Positions 9,934-18,033 of a stretch of DNA of 59,790 bases are shown here, one piece after another (the first letter of the stretch is position 1; every line of letters starts with the position of its first letter). The notes under the pieces are model-generated. The model was not told the DNA's origin and did no database searches. It saw only the letters and a list, made by a program, of their open reading frames with translations. The stretch is from Gammaproteobacteria bacterium (GTDB lineage Bacteria > Pseudomonadota > Gammaproteobacteria > Pseudomonadales > Azotimanducaceae). The DNA lies in NCBI GenBank assembly GCA_005799745.1, contig SYFY01000028.1:1-59790 (forward strand), in the 5' to 3' direction. A program made the position numbers and the translations under genes.

Positions 9934-10628
9934 TTCAATGGCATGCACGCTTCGCAATTCTGCGGATGCTAACAAAGGCGGGAATCGCTGCGCTGACAAC
10001 CTATTTCTGTGGTTTGGCGTTGGTTTGGTGGATTGCTGAGGATTTCAGACAGGTACTGCCAAAAGAGACTGCCGTACTCGCTCAGGCCTGGGCAGTCGTC
10101 TTCTACACCGAAGACGAAACGATGCGACATGCGCGTGTCAGCAAAGCAGTCGAACGATTCCGCTCCGGGGACTTGAAGGGCATTTACATGGTCGGCGGTT
10201 TTCGACCTCGAACGCGAACAACAGGATCCGCTTTGATGCAGCTTGAAGCTACGGCCATGGGCGTTCCGGCAATGTACGTTGCTCATGACGATACCTCCAA
10301 CGACTCCTGGTCGAACGTTGAGAACGCCCTCCGTTTCCTGGGTAAGCAGTCAACCTGCAGATTGGAAATGGTGAGCGATCACCTTCATCTGGCGCGAATT
10401 GCCTGGATTGTCCGTCGTCAAACTACCACTTGCGAGGTCCGGTTCTTGCCGACCGTGGCGTCGTGGAATCTTGTTACCTACTGGCAGAGGTTGAACCACG
10501 AAATCTTCGGATGGATGTTTCTGCTGCTTCCTCGGCCTGTTGCGGGCGCTGTGCTGCGAGTTATGCGTAGTGAGTTACCGACCGGGAGCACGGCCTCAAA
10601 GAGTGTTCAGGAATCTGGTTCGCTGTGA
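9930..10628 (+). CDS. YdcF/ElyC-like DUF218 protein
   Basis: 232 residues with one N-terminal membrane segment (residues about 12-36) and a soluble domain. It contains an IYMVGGFRPRTRTTG stretch followed by LEATAMGVP and a SWSNVENA motif, matching the DUF218 family, whose members include SanA, ElyC and YdcF and are linked to envelope polysaccharide metabolism. The usual first GGG-type motif is weak. Translation is coupled to the preceding gene (ATGA overlap) and to the flippase that follows (GTGA overlap), so it works in the same pathway. Biochemical function in this family is poorly defined and I do not assign one. Confidence 0.65.
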   Translation: MIQWHARFAILRMLTKAGIAALTTYFCGLALVWWIAEDFRQVLPKETAVLAQAWAVVFYTEDETMRHARVSKAVERFRSGDLKGIYMVGGFRPRTRTTGSALMQLEATAMGVPAMYVAHDDTSNDSWSNVENALRFLGKQSTCRLEMVSDHLHLARIAWIVRRQTTTCEVRFLPTVASWNLVTYWQRLNHEIFGWMFLLLPRPVAGAVLRVMRSELPTGSTASKSVQESGSL

Positions 10629-11941
10629 CAGAAACACGCCCACCTGTTGCGATCGAAACAAACACATCCACAAAAGGGACATCTCTGCAGGCAGGAATCG
10701 TATGGAATCTCGGTTCACTGGTCTTTCTTGCGGCGGCAGGTGTGGCCCTGAACATTGTCATCGGCCGTTTCTTTGGACCGGCAGCGCTCGGGACATTCAA
10801 CATTGCGTTCGCGCTGTATATCTTTTTTTCCCAGTTCGCAGTCTTCGGGTTGCATCTTTCGATTCTGAACCGGGCTACGGTATTGGCAGATCAGCCCGAC
10901 AAGCTCGCTGTGGTCGTGTACAGCGGACTTTGGGTCTGTGTGCTGGCGGCGCTGTGCGTGACGGGCATAGCGATTGTGAGCAATACCCTGATTACCTCGT
11001 TTTTTCCGGAGGTCCCAGGGCTCGCCCACGCCTGGGGCTTGGCCGCTCCCGGTCTGGTGGCCTTTGCCGTCAACAAGTATCTGCTTGCTGTGTTAAACGG
11101 AATCCAGCACATGCGAGCGTTTGCGATCTATCAGTCGCTCAGGTTCATCCTGATCATGACCGTTGTTGCCGTTCTTTTTAAGTTGCAGATGCCGGGGTCT
11201 TGGCTCGCCTTATCCCTTTCGCTGGCCGAGTGGGTCCTCCTTGTCTTCCTGTTCACATACGTGCTCCGCCAGACTCGAGGACGAGTTGATCGCGACCAGA
11301 TAGGTACGGAAACAGTGAAGCACGTGCGATTCGGTACAAAAGTAATGCCAGCTGGTCTCGTTTCGGAGCTGAACACGCGGGTCGACGTGCTCGTGATCGG
11401 CGCGCTCATGAACGACAAGGCTGCCGGCATCTACTCGATTGCCGCATTGATCTTTGAAGCGGCAATTCAGGCGGTCATGGTTCTCAGGAACAACATCAAC
11501 CCGAGACTTGGCAGAGATCTCGCTGCAGATCGAAGGGATGAAATATTGCGGTTCAGCCGTTTGGTGATGTTGGTGCTCACGCCGGTATTGGCGGTCGCTG
11601 GCGCAGCGATCTGGTGGCTCTTCCCGATGATCGCGCCTTGGCTGTTTCCCGGCAGCGGATTTGACGAGGCGTTGTATCCCCTCGGATGGTTGATGTTGGC
11701 ACTACCCCTTTGCGGAGCATCGTTGTGTTACAGCCTGGTCCTGTCCCTCGCCGGGTTACCCCTGTGGCAATCCGTTCAAATGGTGGTTGCGTTGCTGGTG
11801 TCTGTTGTTCTTTGTGTCCTGTTGATACCCATCTACGGTATCAGCGGCGCAGCGATGGCGATGGGCGCCTCAACAATAGTTACCGGTTTTCTCGGTGTAG
11901 TGCTGGTCAGAAAACTGCTTGGGGTCAGGCTTTTTTTCTAG
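10625..11941 (+). CDS. Wzx-like polysaccharide flippase
   Basis: 438-residue protein of the MOP/polysaccharide-synthase superfamily with about 12-14 predicted membrane segments. It starts with a short polar leader, then WNLGSLVFLAAAG and the family-typical RFFGPAALGTFNIAF. These proteins move undecaprenyl-linked glycans across the inner membrane. It starts at a GTG overlapping the upstream stop. It is only distantly similar to the other Wzx-like gene in the window (minus-strand wbp operon), so the locus codes for two flippases, which suggests two lipid-linked products. Confidence 0.85.
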   Translation: MTETRPPVAIETNTSTKGTSLQAGIVWNLGSLVFLAAAGVALNIVIGRFFGPAALGTFNIAFALYIFFSQFAVFGLHLSILNRATVLADQPDKLAVVVYSGLWVCVLAALCVTGIAIVSNTLITSFFPEVPGLAHAWGLAAPGLVAFAVNKYLLAVLNGIQHMRAFAIYQSLRFILIMTVVAVLFKLQMPGSWLALSLSLAEWVLLVFLFTYVLRQTRGRVDRDQIGTETVKHVRFGTKVMPAGLVSELNTRVDVLVIGALMNDKAAGIYSIAALIFEAAIQAVMVLRNNINPRLGRDLAADRRDEILRFSRLVMLVLTPVLAVAGAAIWWLFPMIAPWLFPGSGFDEALYPLGWLMLALPLCGASLCYSLVLSLAGLPLWQSVQMVVALLVSVVLCVLLIPIYGISGAAMAMGASTIVTGFLGVVLVRKLLGVRLFF

Positions 11942-12185
11942 CTGCAATTCGTCGCTATGCGCGATGATCAAGGACTGCGTCAATGCTGATGTCCAATCGA
12001 ATTGCCCTCGCACAGAGACGTTGGGATTGCCCTTCCTCTATGATGTGCGCCGATTGAGCTGCGATGACCTGAGCGGTGACGTTTCGAGAGTGGATACCGG
12101 ATTTTGTTGCAATGGGGACTAGCGATCTAGGGCTCAGGTTGCTGGAGCGTTGCCGACTACGTCGATCCCTGTTTGAGGCCTGCGC

Positions 12186-14168
12186 ATGTGTGGAATAGTT
12201 GGCGTCTATGGGCTCAAACCGTCGTCTTCAGCCTCTTCCGTTCAGAAATTGATCGACCGGCTGCTTGTCGCTGCAGAATCCAGAGGGAAGGAAGCCGCCG
12301 GTGTCGCGGTAGAAACGTCGACAGATCTTCGAATCTACAAGACAGCCGTAAGAGCGACCCGGATGTTGAAAGAGCCGGCATACCGTGATCTTTGGCGTGA
12401 CATTCGGAATGGCGACACCTCTATCCAGGCCGTTGTTGGCCATTCGAGACTCGTAACCAACGGATCCGAAGCGTGTGCCGCCAACAATCAGCCTGTTTTT
12501 CGAGACGGAATTGCGGTGATCCACAACGGCATCATCACAAACGTCGATGCTTTGTGGTCGCGGTATTCCTTTCTTGATCGGCAGTCCGAAGTCGACACCG
12601 AGATACTACCGGCGCTGTTAAGCCATCTTCTGACACAAATCGACGACATTGCAGAGGTCGTGCGAAGGCTCTACAGCGAGATTGAAGGTACGGCGTCCTT
12701 CGCGGCGTTGTTTGTAGATCGAAACTACCTGCTGCTGGCGACGAACAATGGCTCTTTGTACGTCGCCGAATCTCGGGACGAAATTTGTGCGTTCGCTTCC
12801 GAACGGACGTTTCTCGAACGTTGCGTCGGTCAGAGCCAGTCCGGGATGATCATTCGGCAGATTCCCGCCGGTCAGTACCTTGTTCACCACTTTGATCAAT
12901 CAGATGCAGACCGTCACGAACCCCAGGCGACAGTTGCAGCTGATGTGGCGGTCAGTGGTTCGTCACCCGTTCGAAGGGTTCACGTTGTTGCGAAGACCGG
13001 AGCACCAGGCAACGCTGGCGTCGTAGAGCCTTTCAACATCATCGACTCCTCTCTCTGGAAGAAGTTCGACGTCGATTGGAGAAGCATTCGTGAACTGAAG
13101 CGATGTTCGAGTGGTGTTCTCCCTGAGACCATGCCATTTATTTCGTTCGATAAGTCAGGGGTCTCCAATTACACACGCGAGTATCGGCAACAGCCGGTTC
13201 CTGGCAAAGCCGTACTTGAATCGAAGCTGGCCTCGCTTAAGCAAGGTTCGAACTCGAAATTCCTTGTGGCATTCAGTGGTGGCAGGGACAGCAGCTACGC
13301 GCTTTATTATCTCAAACGCGAACTCGGGCTCGATGTCGTCGCCTTCACCTATGACTGGGGAATGATCACCGACCTGGCCCGACGAAATCAGGCGCGCTTG
13401 TGTGGAAAGCTCGGCATTGAACACATCGTCGTGTCCGCAGACATCGCAGCAAAGCGTCGCAACATTCGAAGCAACGTTCTGGCGTGGCTGAAGCGACCGC
13501 ACCTCGGCACCATTCCGCTGTTTATGGCGGGAGACAAACAGTACTTCTATCACGCCAATCGCCTGCAAAAGGAAGTCGGTGCAGCCGCGATCATATTGGC
13601 GGCGAACCCGCTCGAAAAAACTCACTTCAAGGCGGGTTTCTGTGGTGTTCCTCCTGCCTTCTCCAATCGCCCTCCCGTATCCAGTCAATTTACGATGTTG
13701 AGTTTCTACGCTCGCGAGTTTCTGAAAAACCCGGCGTATGTGAACGCATCGTTGATCGATACTGCGGGTGCCTACCTGAGTTATTACACGATCCCACATG
13801 ATTACCTGCGCATCTTTGATTTTATTCGCTGGGACGAAGATGAGATTGACGCAACGCTGAAGAGAGAATTCCAGTGGGAGCTGGCAACGGATACACGATC
13901 AACCTGGCGCATAGGAGATGGCACCGCCGCTTTTTACAACTACATTTTTCTGACTGTAGCGGGATTCACCGAAAACGACTCGCTTCGCCATAACCAGGTC
14001 ATGGAAGGGGATCTGACCCGAAGCACAGCGCTTGAATACGTCGAAATGGACAATCATCCCCGGTTTGAATCCATTCATTGGTATTGCAGGGTGCTCGACC
14101 TTGATCCTCTTGAAGTGCTTGGTCAGATCTCTCGAATCCCTCGACTGTATGGTGTGACCACGCGGTGA
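12186..14168 (+). CDS. GlmS-type glutaminase fused to WbpG-like PP-loop ATPase (copy 1, ribbon cysteines lost)
   Basis: 660 residues. The N-terminal domain (about 1-240) is a class II glutaminase: catalytic Cys2 in MCGIVGVYG, then SRGKEAAG, GHSRLVTNG, IHNGII and SEVDTE, the last matching the GlmS/PurF glutamine-binding aspartate rather than AsnB. Near residue 300 begins a WbpG-like part, with VLPETMPFISFD, then the PP-loop SGGRDS at about 364. The glutaminase would make ammonia in cis and the PP-loop would adenylate a sugar amide or N-acetyl group. The paired cysteines of the WbpG zinc ribbon are mostly gone (CSSG at 307, SNYT at 327). Its stop overlaps the next gene's GTG. Generic annotation may call it asparagine synthase-like. 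Confidence 0.82.
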   Translation: MCGIVGVYGLKPSSSASSVQKLIDRLLVAAESRGKEAAGVAVETSTDLRIYKTAVRATRMLKEPAYRDLWRDIRNGDTSIQAVVGHSRLVTNGSEACAANNQPVFRDGIAVIHNGIITNVDALWSRYSFLDRQSEVDTEILPALLSHLLTQIDDIAEVVRRLYSEIEGTASFAALFVDRNYLLLATNNGSLYVAESRDEICAFASERTFLERCVGQSQSGMIIRQIPAGQYLVHHFDQSDADRHEPQATVAADVAVSGSSPVRRVHVVAKTGAPGNAGVVEPFNIIDSSLWKKFDVDWRSIRELKRCSSGVLPETMPFISFDKSGVSNYTREYRQQPVPGKAVLESKLASLKQGSNSKFLVAFSGGRDSSYALYYLKRELGLDVVAFTYDWGMITDLARRNQARLCGKLGIEHIVVSADIAAKRRNIRSNVLAWLKRPHLGTIPLFMAGDKQYFYHANRLQKEVGAAAIILAANPLEKTHFKAGFCGVPPAFSNRPPVSSQFTMLSFYAREFLKNPAYVNASLIDTAGAYLSYYTIPHDYLRIFDFIRWDEDEIDATLKREFQWELATDTRSTWRIGDGTAAFYNYIFLTVAGFTENDSLRHNQVMEGDLTRSTALEYVEMDNHPRFESIHWYCRVLDLDPLEVLGQISRIPRLYGVTTR

Positions 14169-15247
14169 AAATCCTGGTCGACATTGGACACCCTGGCCAC
14201 GTGCACTTGTTCAGAAACGCGATGGACGCTTTGCGTAGACGAGGACACACGGTGATTATCACCGTTCGTGATCGAGCGCTTGTCGGTGAACTTCTGACCC
14301 ATTTTGGATTCGAGTACGAGATTGCTTCTACAGTTCGAACGTCCTTCGTTGGCCTGATATGGGAGCTGCTTGAGCACGACTGGAAGGTGCTGCGTTCAGC
14401 CGTCCGGCACGGTGTGGACCTTATGATCGGAACATCCGTCTGTATCACCCACGCCGGCTTGCTCACAGGAAAACCTACGCTCGTTTTCAATGAAGACGAC
14501 AAGGACTATCTCCAAGCATGGGCATGGCTCGCATACCCTTTCGCTGATGGAATCGTGACACCTGCATGCCTGCGTGATGAGAAGACGAAAAAGTACGTTT
14601 GCCATCAGAGCCTGCACGAACTTGCGTATTTGCACCCGGATCACTTCATCCCCGATGCCAACGTGTTGCATCGAATGGGCGTGAGTCCGGGGGAGCGATA
14701 CTTCATCGTTCGGTTTGTTGCCCTGCAGGCTCACCATGACATCAATCATCGTGGCCTCAGCATGGAAGCGCGGCGGAGGCTGGTCGACTTGCTCGAGAAA
14801 CACGGCAGGGTATTCATATCCAATGAAGGCCCGATGCCTGAAGAATTCGAGCGTTTCAGGTTTCCCGTACCCGCCAGCGAAATGCACCACGCCATGAGTT
14901 TTGCCTCACTTTTTGTGGGCGACAGTCAAACCATGACGGTGGAGGCCGCTGTGCTTGGCATTCCTTCAGTTCGATGCAACACCTTTCATGATCGTTGCTC
15001 GATCATCAACGAACTGGAAGATCGGTACGAGCTGACGTCGAGCTTTCATCCCGACAGTTTTGATCACATGCTTGAGACAATCGCGGTCTGGATTCAACAG
15101 CCGGATCTTCGTTCGATCTGGCGAGACCGTCGTGAACGTCTTCTCCAGGATAAGGGGAATTTCGCGCGATGGACGGTCGATCTGATCGAGTCGTTGGAAA
15201 TCAGGCGCGGCAAACTCCAAGTCCCGCCAGAACCCAAGCCGCGATGA
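14165..15247 (+). CDS. DUF354 glycosyltransferase-like protein
   Basis: 360 residues starting MKILVDIGHPGHVHLFRN, the signature N-terminus of DUF354, a GT-B-like family often found with polysaccharide deacetylases and sugar amidotransferases. FVGDSQTMTVEAAVLGIPS near residue 250 resembles the nucleotide-sugar site of WecB/MurG-like folds. The gene begins at a GTG that overlaps the stop of the fused amidotransferase, so both are translated together. It is probably a cytoplasmic glycosyltransferase or epimerase acting on the same sugar. The exact activity is unknown. Confidence 0.72.
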   Translation: MKILVDIGHPGHVHLFRNAMDALRRRGHTVIITVRDRALVGELLTHFGFEYEIASTVRTSFVGLIWELLEHDWKVLRSAVRHGVDLMIGTSVCITHAGLLTGKPTLVFNEDDKDYLQAWAWLAYPFADGIVTPACLRDEKTKKYVCHQSLHELAYLHPDHFIPDANVLHRMGVSPGERYFIVRFVALQAHHDINHRGLSMEARRRLVDLLEKHGRVFISNEGPMPEEFERFRFPVPASEMHHAMSFASLFVGDSQTMTVEAAVLGIPSVRCNTFHDRCSIINELEDRYELTSSFHPDSFDHMLETIAVWIQQPDLRSIWRDRRERLLQDKGNFARWTVDLIESLEIRRGKLQVPPEPKPR

Positions 15248-15256
15248 AACTCTGCG

Positions 15257-16027
15257 ATGGATAGTGAGACCCAGGGTTTTTACGAGGCAGAAGCTCGCCG
15301 CTACCGCGAGATCCATTCGCGTCCATTGCTTCGCTACAGTTCAGAACTCGAGCAAGAGTTTATCAGTCCTTTCCTGCCATCAACGGGTCGGACGCTCGAT
15401 GTGGGCTGCGGTGAAGGTCGCACGACGCGCCACCTGGCTAATGTAGTGAAAGGACTTGTAGTTGGTGCAGACTTTTCGCCCGCGATGGTCCAACAAGCGC
15501 GTTATGCCGCAGACAGCGCCTCACTTTTTTATTGTGTCGCGGATGCCGGGAAGTTGCCGTTTCGCGAAAACTCGTTTCACGTCGTGACAGCGATGACGAC
15601 ACTCAATAACGTCCCGGATCTGCGGCAGGCGATCGCTGAAGCGGCGAGGGTGTTGGTGCCTGGAGGGGTGTTGATCGCCACCGTCATCAACAGCGCGGAA
15701 GCTGCACGATTTGTCCGAGGAATCTACTTCGGACCGTACTACCTCTATCGTTGGCTACGTGGGAACAGATCCGGAATGATTCGCCGAATCTATAGTCGTG
15801 AGCAGCTCCTTGAAGCAGTTCCGCCTCGGCTCGAAGTCTTGTCTTGCGAAGGGATGCGGGTTGTTCCCGACTTTCTGCCTGAGTATCCGTTCAATTTCTG
15901 GCCCGCACTCCATCCGGCGGCGGCTTGGACATACGGTCTTCTCCGCCCTCTCGATGTGAAGTTATCCCGACATCCAATAACAGGGAGATTCGCGCGATTT
16001 CATTTGTTGATCGCACGCAAGCGATGA
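15257..16027 (+). CDS. Class I SAM-dependent methyltransferase
   Basis: 256 residues with a standard methyltransferase core: motif I LDVGCGEGRTTRHLA near residue 48, an acidic residue ending strand 2 (VVGADFSPAM), and the post-motif DAGKLPFRENSFHVV. The PGG turn in RVLVPGGVL is typical. It lies ten bases after the DUF354 gene and overlaps the following deacetylase (ATGA), so a role in decorating the glycan or its precursor is likely. Nothing in the sequence fixes the substrate; O- or N-methylation of a sugar is the simplest reading. Confidence 0.82.
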   Translation: MDSETQGFYEAEARRYREIHSRPLLRYSSELEQEFISPFLPSTGRTLDVGCGEGRTTRHLANVVKGLVVGADFSPAMVQQARYAADSASLFYCVADAGKLPFRENSFHVVTAMTTLNNVPDLRQAIAEAARVLVPGGVLIATVINSAEAARFVRGIYFGPYYLYRWLRGNRSGMIRRIYSREQLLEAVPPRLEVLSCEGMRVVPDFLPEYPFNFWPALHPAAAWTYGLLRPLDVKLSRHPITGRFARFHLLIARKR

Positions 16028-17061
16028 CAGTCGAAGCGCCCTCAATCTGCGTCACGGTTGATGTTGAGGATTTTTTCCTTCCGAGACCTCCTGGGTTCGA
16101 TACCGTCTTTGCCGCGATGGACAACGCGGAATACGGAATCGGTCGAATTATGGACCTGCTCGAATCCTGTTCCGCGAAGGGCACGTTCTTTGTGGATGTG
16201 TTTAATCGCGAGACGCTTGATGTTCGTATCCTCGCTCGAGCATGTGCAGTCATCGCCGAACGTGGCCATGAGGTCGGGCTCCATACACATCCGTCTTTTC
16301 CGAAAGGACGACGCGGCTATGGAATGCAGCAGGTGATGTCGACGTACGACCTGGCAGCACAACGTGCCTTTGTTGCCGAGGGTGTGGCGTTGATTCGGCA
16401 ATGGAGCGGGGTTGAGCCCAGGGTACATCGGGCTGGCGGATACGGCGCGAATGCCGGCACCCTGCAAGCCCTTCGCGAAAACGGAATCACACTCGACTCA
16501 AGCCTGCTGCACGGTTATGCAGGGTGTGAGTTGAATCAGTTTCTTCCGGTCCGCAACAGGGCGACCTTGACGAATGGCGTTCTTGAGTTGCCGGTATCCG
16601 TCACTAAAAACCACTTCGGTTTTCGTGTGTCCGGTTTCGAGATAACGCCCTTCTCAATGGTTCAAAAAATCGACCTCGACTGGCTCGATGGACCAGAGCT
16701 GCAAGAACAGATCATGGCGCTGCACCAGGCAGGGGTGAATCCGATCGTCGTCTTCATGCACAGCTATACGTTTCTCGACACCAGACGTAACTTCCGACCT
16801 AATCTCGATAACGTCGGGAAACTGAAGCAGCTGTTGCAATTCGTGAACACAATCCCCGGATCCTCAATTGAGAGTTTATCCGCTGCGACTGAACGGGCGG
16901 GTCTATCCACGAGTACTGCGACAGAGCCGGATCCGCTCCCTGAATTGCGTTTCTACCTCAATGAGGATGCGCGCAGATGGTTGGGATGGGCGAGACATAC
17001 TGTCCACTTCGGACACCTTCGTTACATCGCCAGTCAACTTGGGATTAAAACATCCAAATGA
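16024..17061 (+). CDS. Polysaccharide deacetylase (NodB-like)
   Basis: 345 residues. Metal and catalytic residues of the carbohydrate esterase 4 / NodB fold are visible: VDVEDF near residue 13, HEVGLHTHPSF (H-x3-H-x-H) near residue 83 and HRAGGYGAN near residue 138. Members with this VDVEDFF start remove acetyl groups from N-acetyl sugars in surface glycans or their lipid-linked precursors. The ATG overlaps the methyltransferase stop; codons further upstream in the frame belong to that gene's shadow. The last gene-coupling step (ATGA) links it to the flippase-like protein. Deacetylation next to amidotransferases suggests editing of amino-sugar substituents. Confidence 0.85.
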   Translation: MTVEAPSICVTVDVEDFFLPRPPGFDTVFAAMDNAEYGIGRIMDLLESCSAKGTFFVDVFNRETLDVRILARACAVIAERGHEVGLHTHPSFPKGRRGYGMQQVMSTYDLAAQRAFVAEGVALIRQWSGVEPRVHRAGGYGANAGTLQALRENGITLDSSLLHGYAGCELNQFLPVRNRATLTNGVLELPVSVTKNHFGFRVSGFEITPFSMVQKIDLDWLDGPELQEQIMALHQAGVNPIVVFMHSYTFLDTRRNFRPNLDNVGKLKQLLQFVNTIPGSSIESLSAATERAGLSTSTATEPDPLPELRFYLNEDARRWLGWARHTVHFGHLRYIASQLGIKTSK

Positions 17062-18020
17062 ATCGACGGTTCATTCCCGTTTCCATGCTGGCCGTCACCC
17101 TGGCTGCTGTGTGGGTCGTCATGGAAATCGATCTCTCGCAGTTGCTGCAGATTTCACCCTGGATTGTTGTCACCCTTGTCGTGCTGACGGTCTTGTTCAT
17201 GCTGAACCACGGACTTGGCGTTTGCATGATCTTGTGGGGAATGGGGGCGGACACGGGTTATCTGCGAACCTACCACGTCATAACGGGTGCTGCCGCAGCC
17301 AGCTATCTTGGAAACCTCCAGCTCAGCGTTCCGCTTCGCGTCTACCTGTTGAATCGACTGCTCCATGTGCCTCTTGGAGTGGGGGCGGGGGCCGTCGGCA
17401 TCGAAGCCTTATTGTGGATTGCGATGATGGGCCTCATCGTTGCACTTCCGGTGAGTGAAATCTGGGGGGAAATGGCGTGGATTCCTTCGATTCTCGCTCT
17501 GGCTGGGTGTGCCGCAGGAGGCTTAGCTCTGTATGTTTTTCCTTCCTACGGAGCTCATCTGCCGGATCGTATCTGGCGCTTCTCTACGGAAGGATTGAAG
17601 AACGCCGTACGGGAACTCGAGCAAGGCGTTCGTTCTGTAAGACCGGGAAATCTCTGCGCTGCAGCAGCCTGTTTCTCGATCAACTACGGTATTGATGCGT
17701 TGTCGCTCTACCTGCTGTTGAGTGAGTTGGGTTTCAGCGTCAATCCCATGTATCTGCTTTATGTGATCGTTCTTTCGTACTTGGCGGGTACGTTGTCTTT
17801 CATCCCCATGGGAATTGGTACTCGCGATATCTCTTTCATCGCTTTGTTATCGCAGCTGGGGCCCTCCATTGAGACTGCGACCGTTGCCGCCGTTTTGCAG
17901 CGGATATTGCGGAGCTTTATTCCACTGGTATTGAGCGCTGTTTCACTGAATGTGCTCGGCATCCGCCACCTTGAGAGTCTGAAGCTGCAGTCGGAATCGT
18001 CGACATCTCAAGGCGCCTGA
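17058..18020 (+). CDS. Flippase-like membrane protein (lysylphosphatidylglycerol synthase TM family)
   Basis: 320 residues with about eight membrane segments and the family-typical GTLSFIPMGIGTRDISF near the C-terminus. This flippase-like domain is the membrane half of MprF and also occurs alone in glycan clusters, where it is thought to move lipid or polyprenyl-linked substrates. Its ATG overlaps the deacetylase stop. Together with GT2 and GT-C-like genes nearby it could translocate a polyprenyl-phosphate sugar, but that is inference from context. Confidence 0.78.
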   Translation: MNRRFIPVSMLAVTLAAVWVVMEIDLSQLLQISPWIVVTLVVLTVLFMLNHGLGVCMILWGMGADTGYLRTYHVITGAAAASYLGNLQLSVPLRVYLLNRLLHVPLGVGAGAVGIEALLWIAMMGLIVALPVSEIWGEMAWIPSILALAGCAAGGLALYVFPSYGAHLPDRIWRFSTEGLKNAVRELEQGVRSVRPGNLCAAAACFSINYGIDALSLYLLLSELGFSVNPMYLLYVIVLSYLAGTLSFIPMGIGTRDISFIALLSQLGPSIETATVAAVLQRILRSFIPLVLSAVSLNVLGIRHLESLKLQSESSTSQGA

Positions 18021-18033
18021 TGGCTGAGGCAAC

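Noticed and set aside
12186..14168. Plain asparagine synthetase (AsnB)
   Set aside because: The glutaminase carries the GlmS/PurF-type EVDTE motif, and the ATPase half has WbpG-type features including VLPETMPFISFD and the ribbon position.
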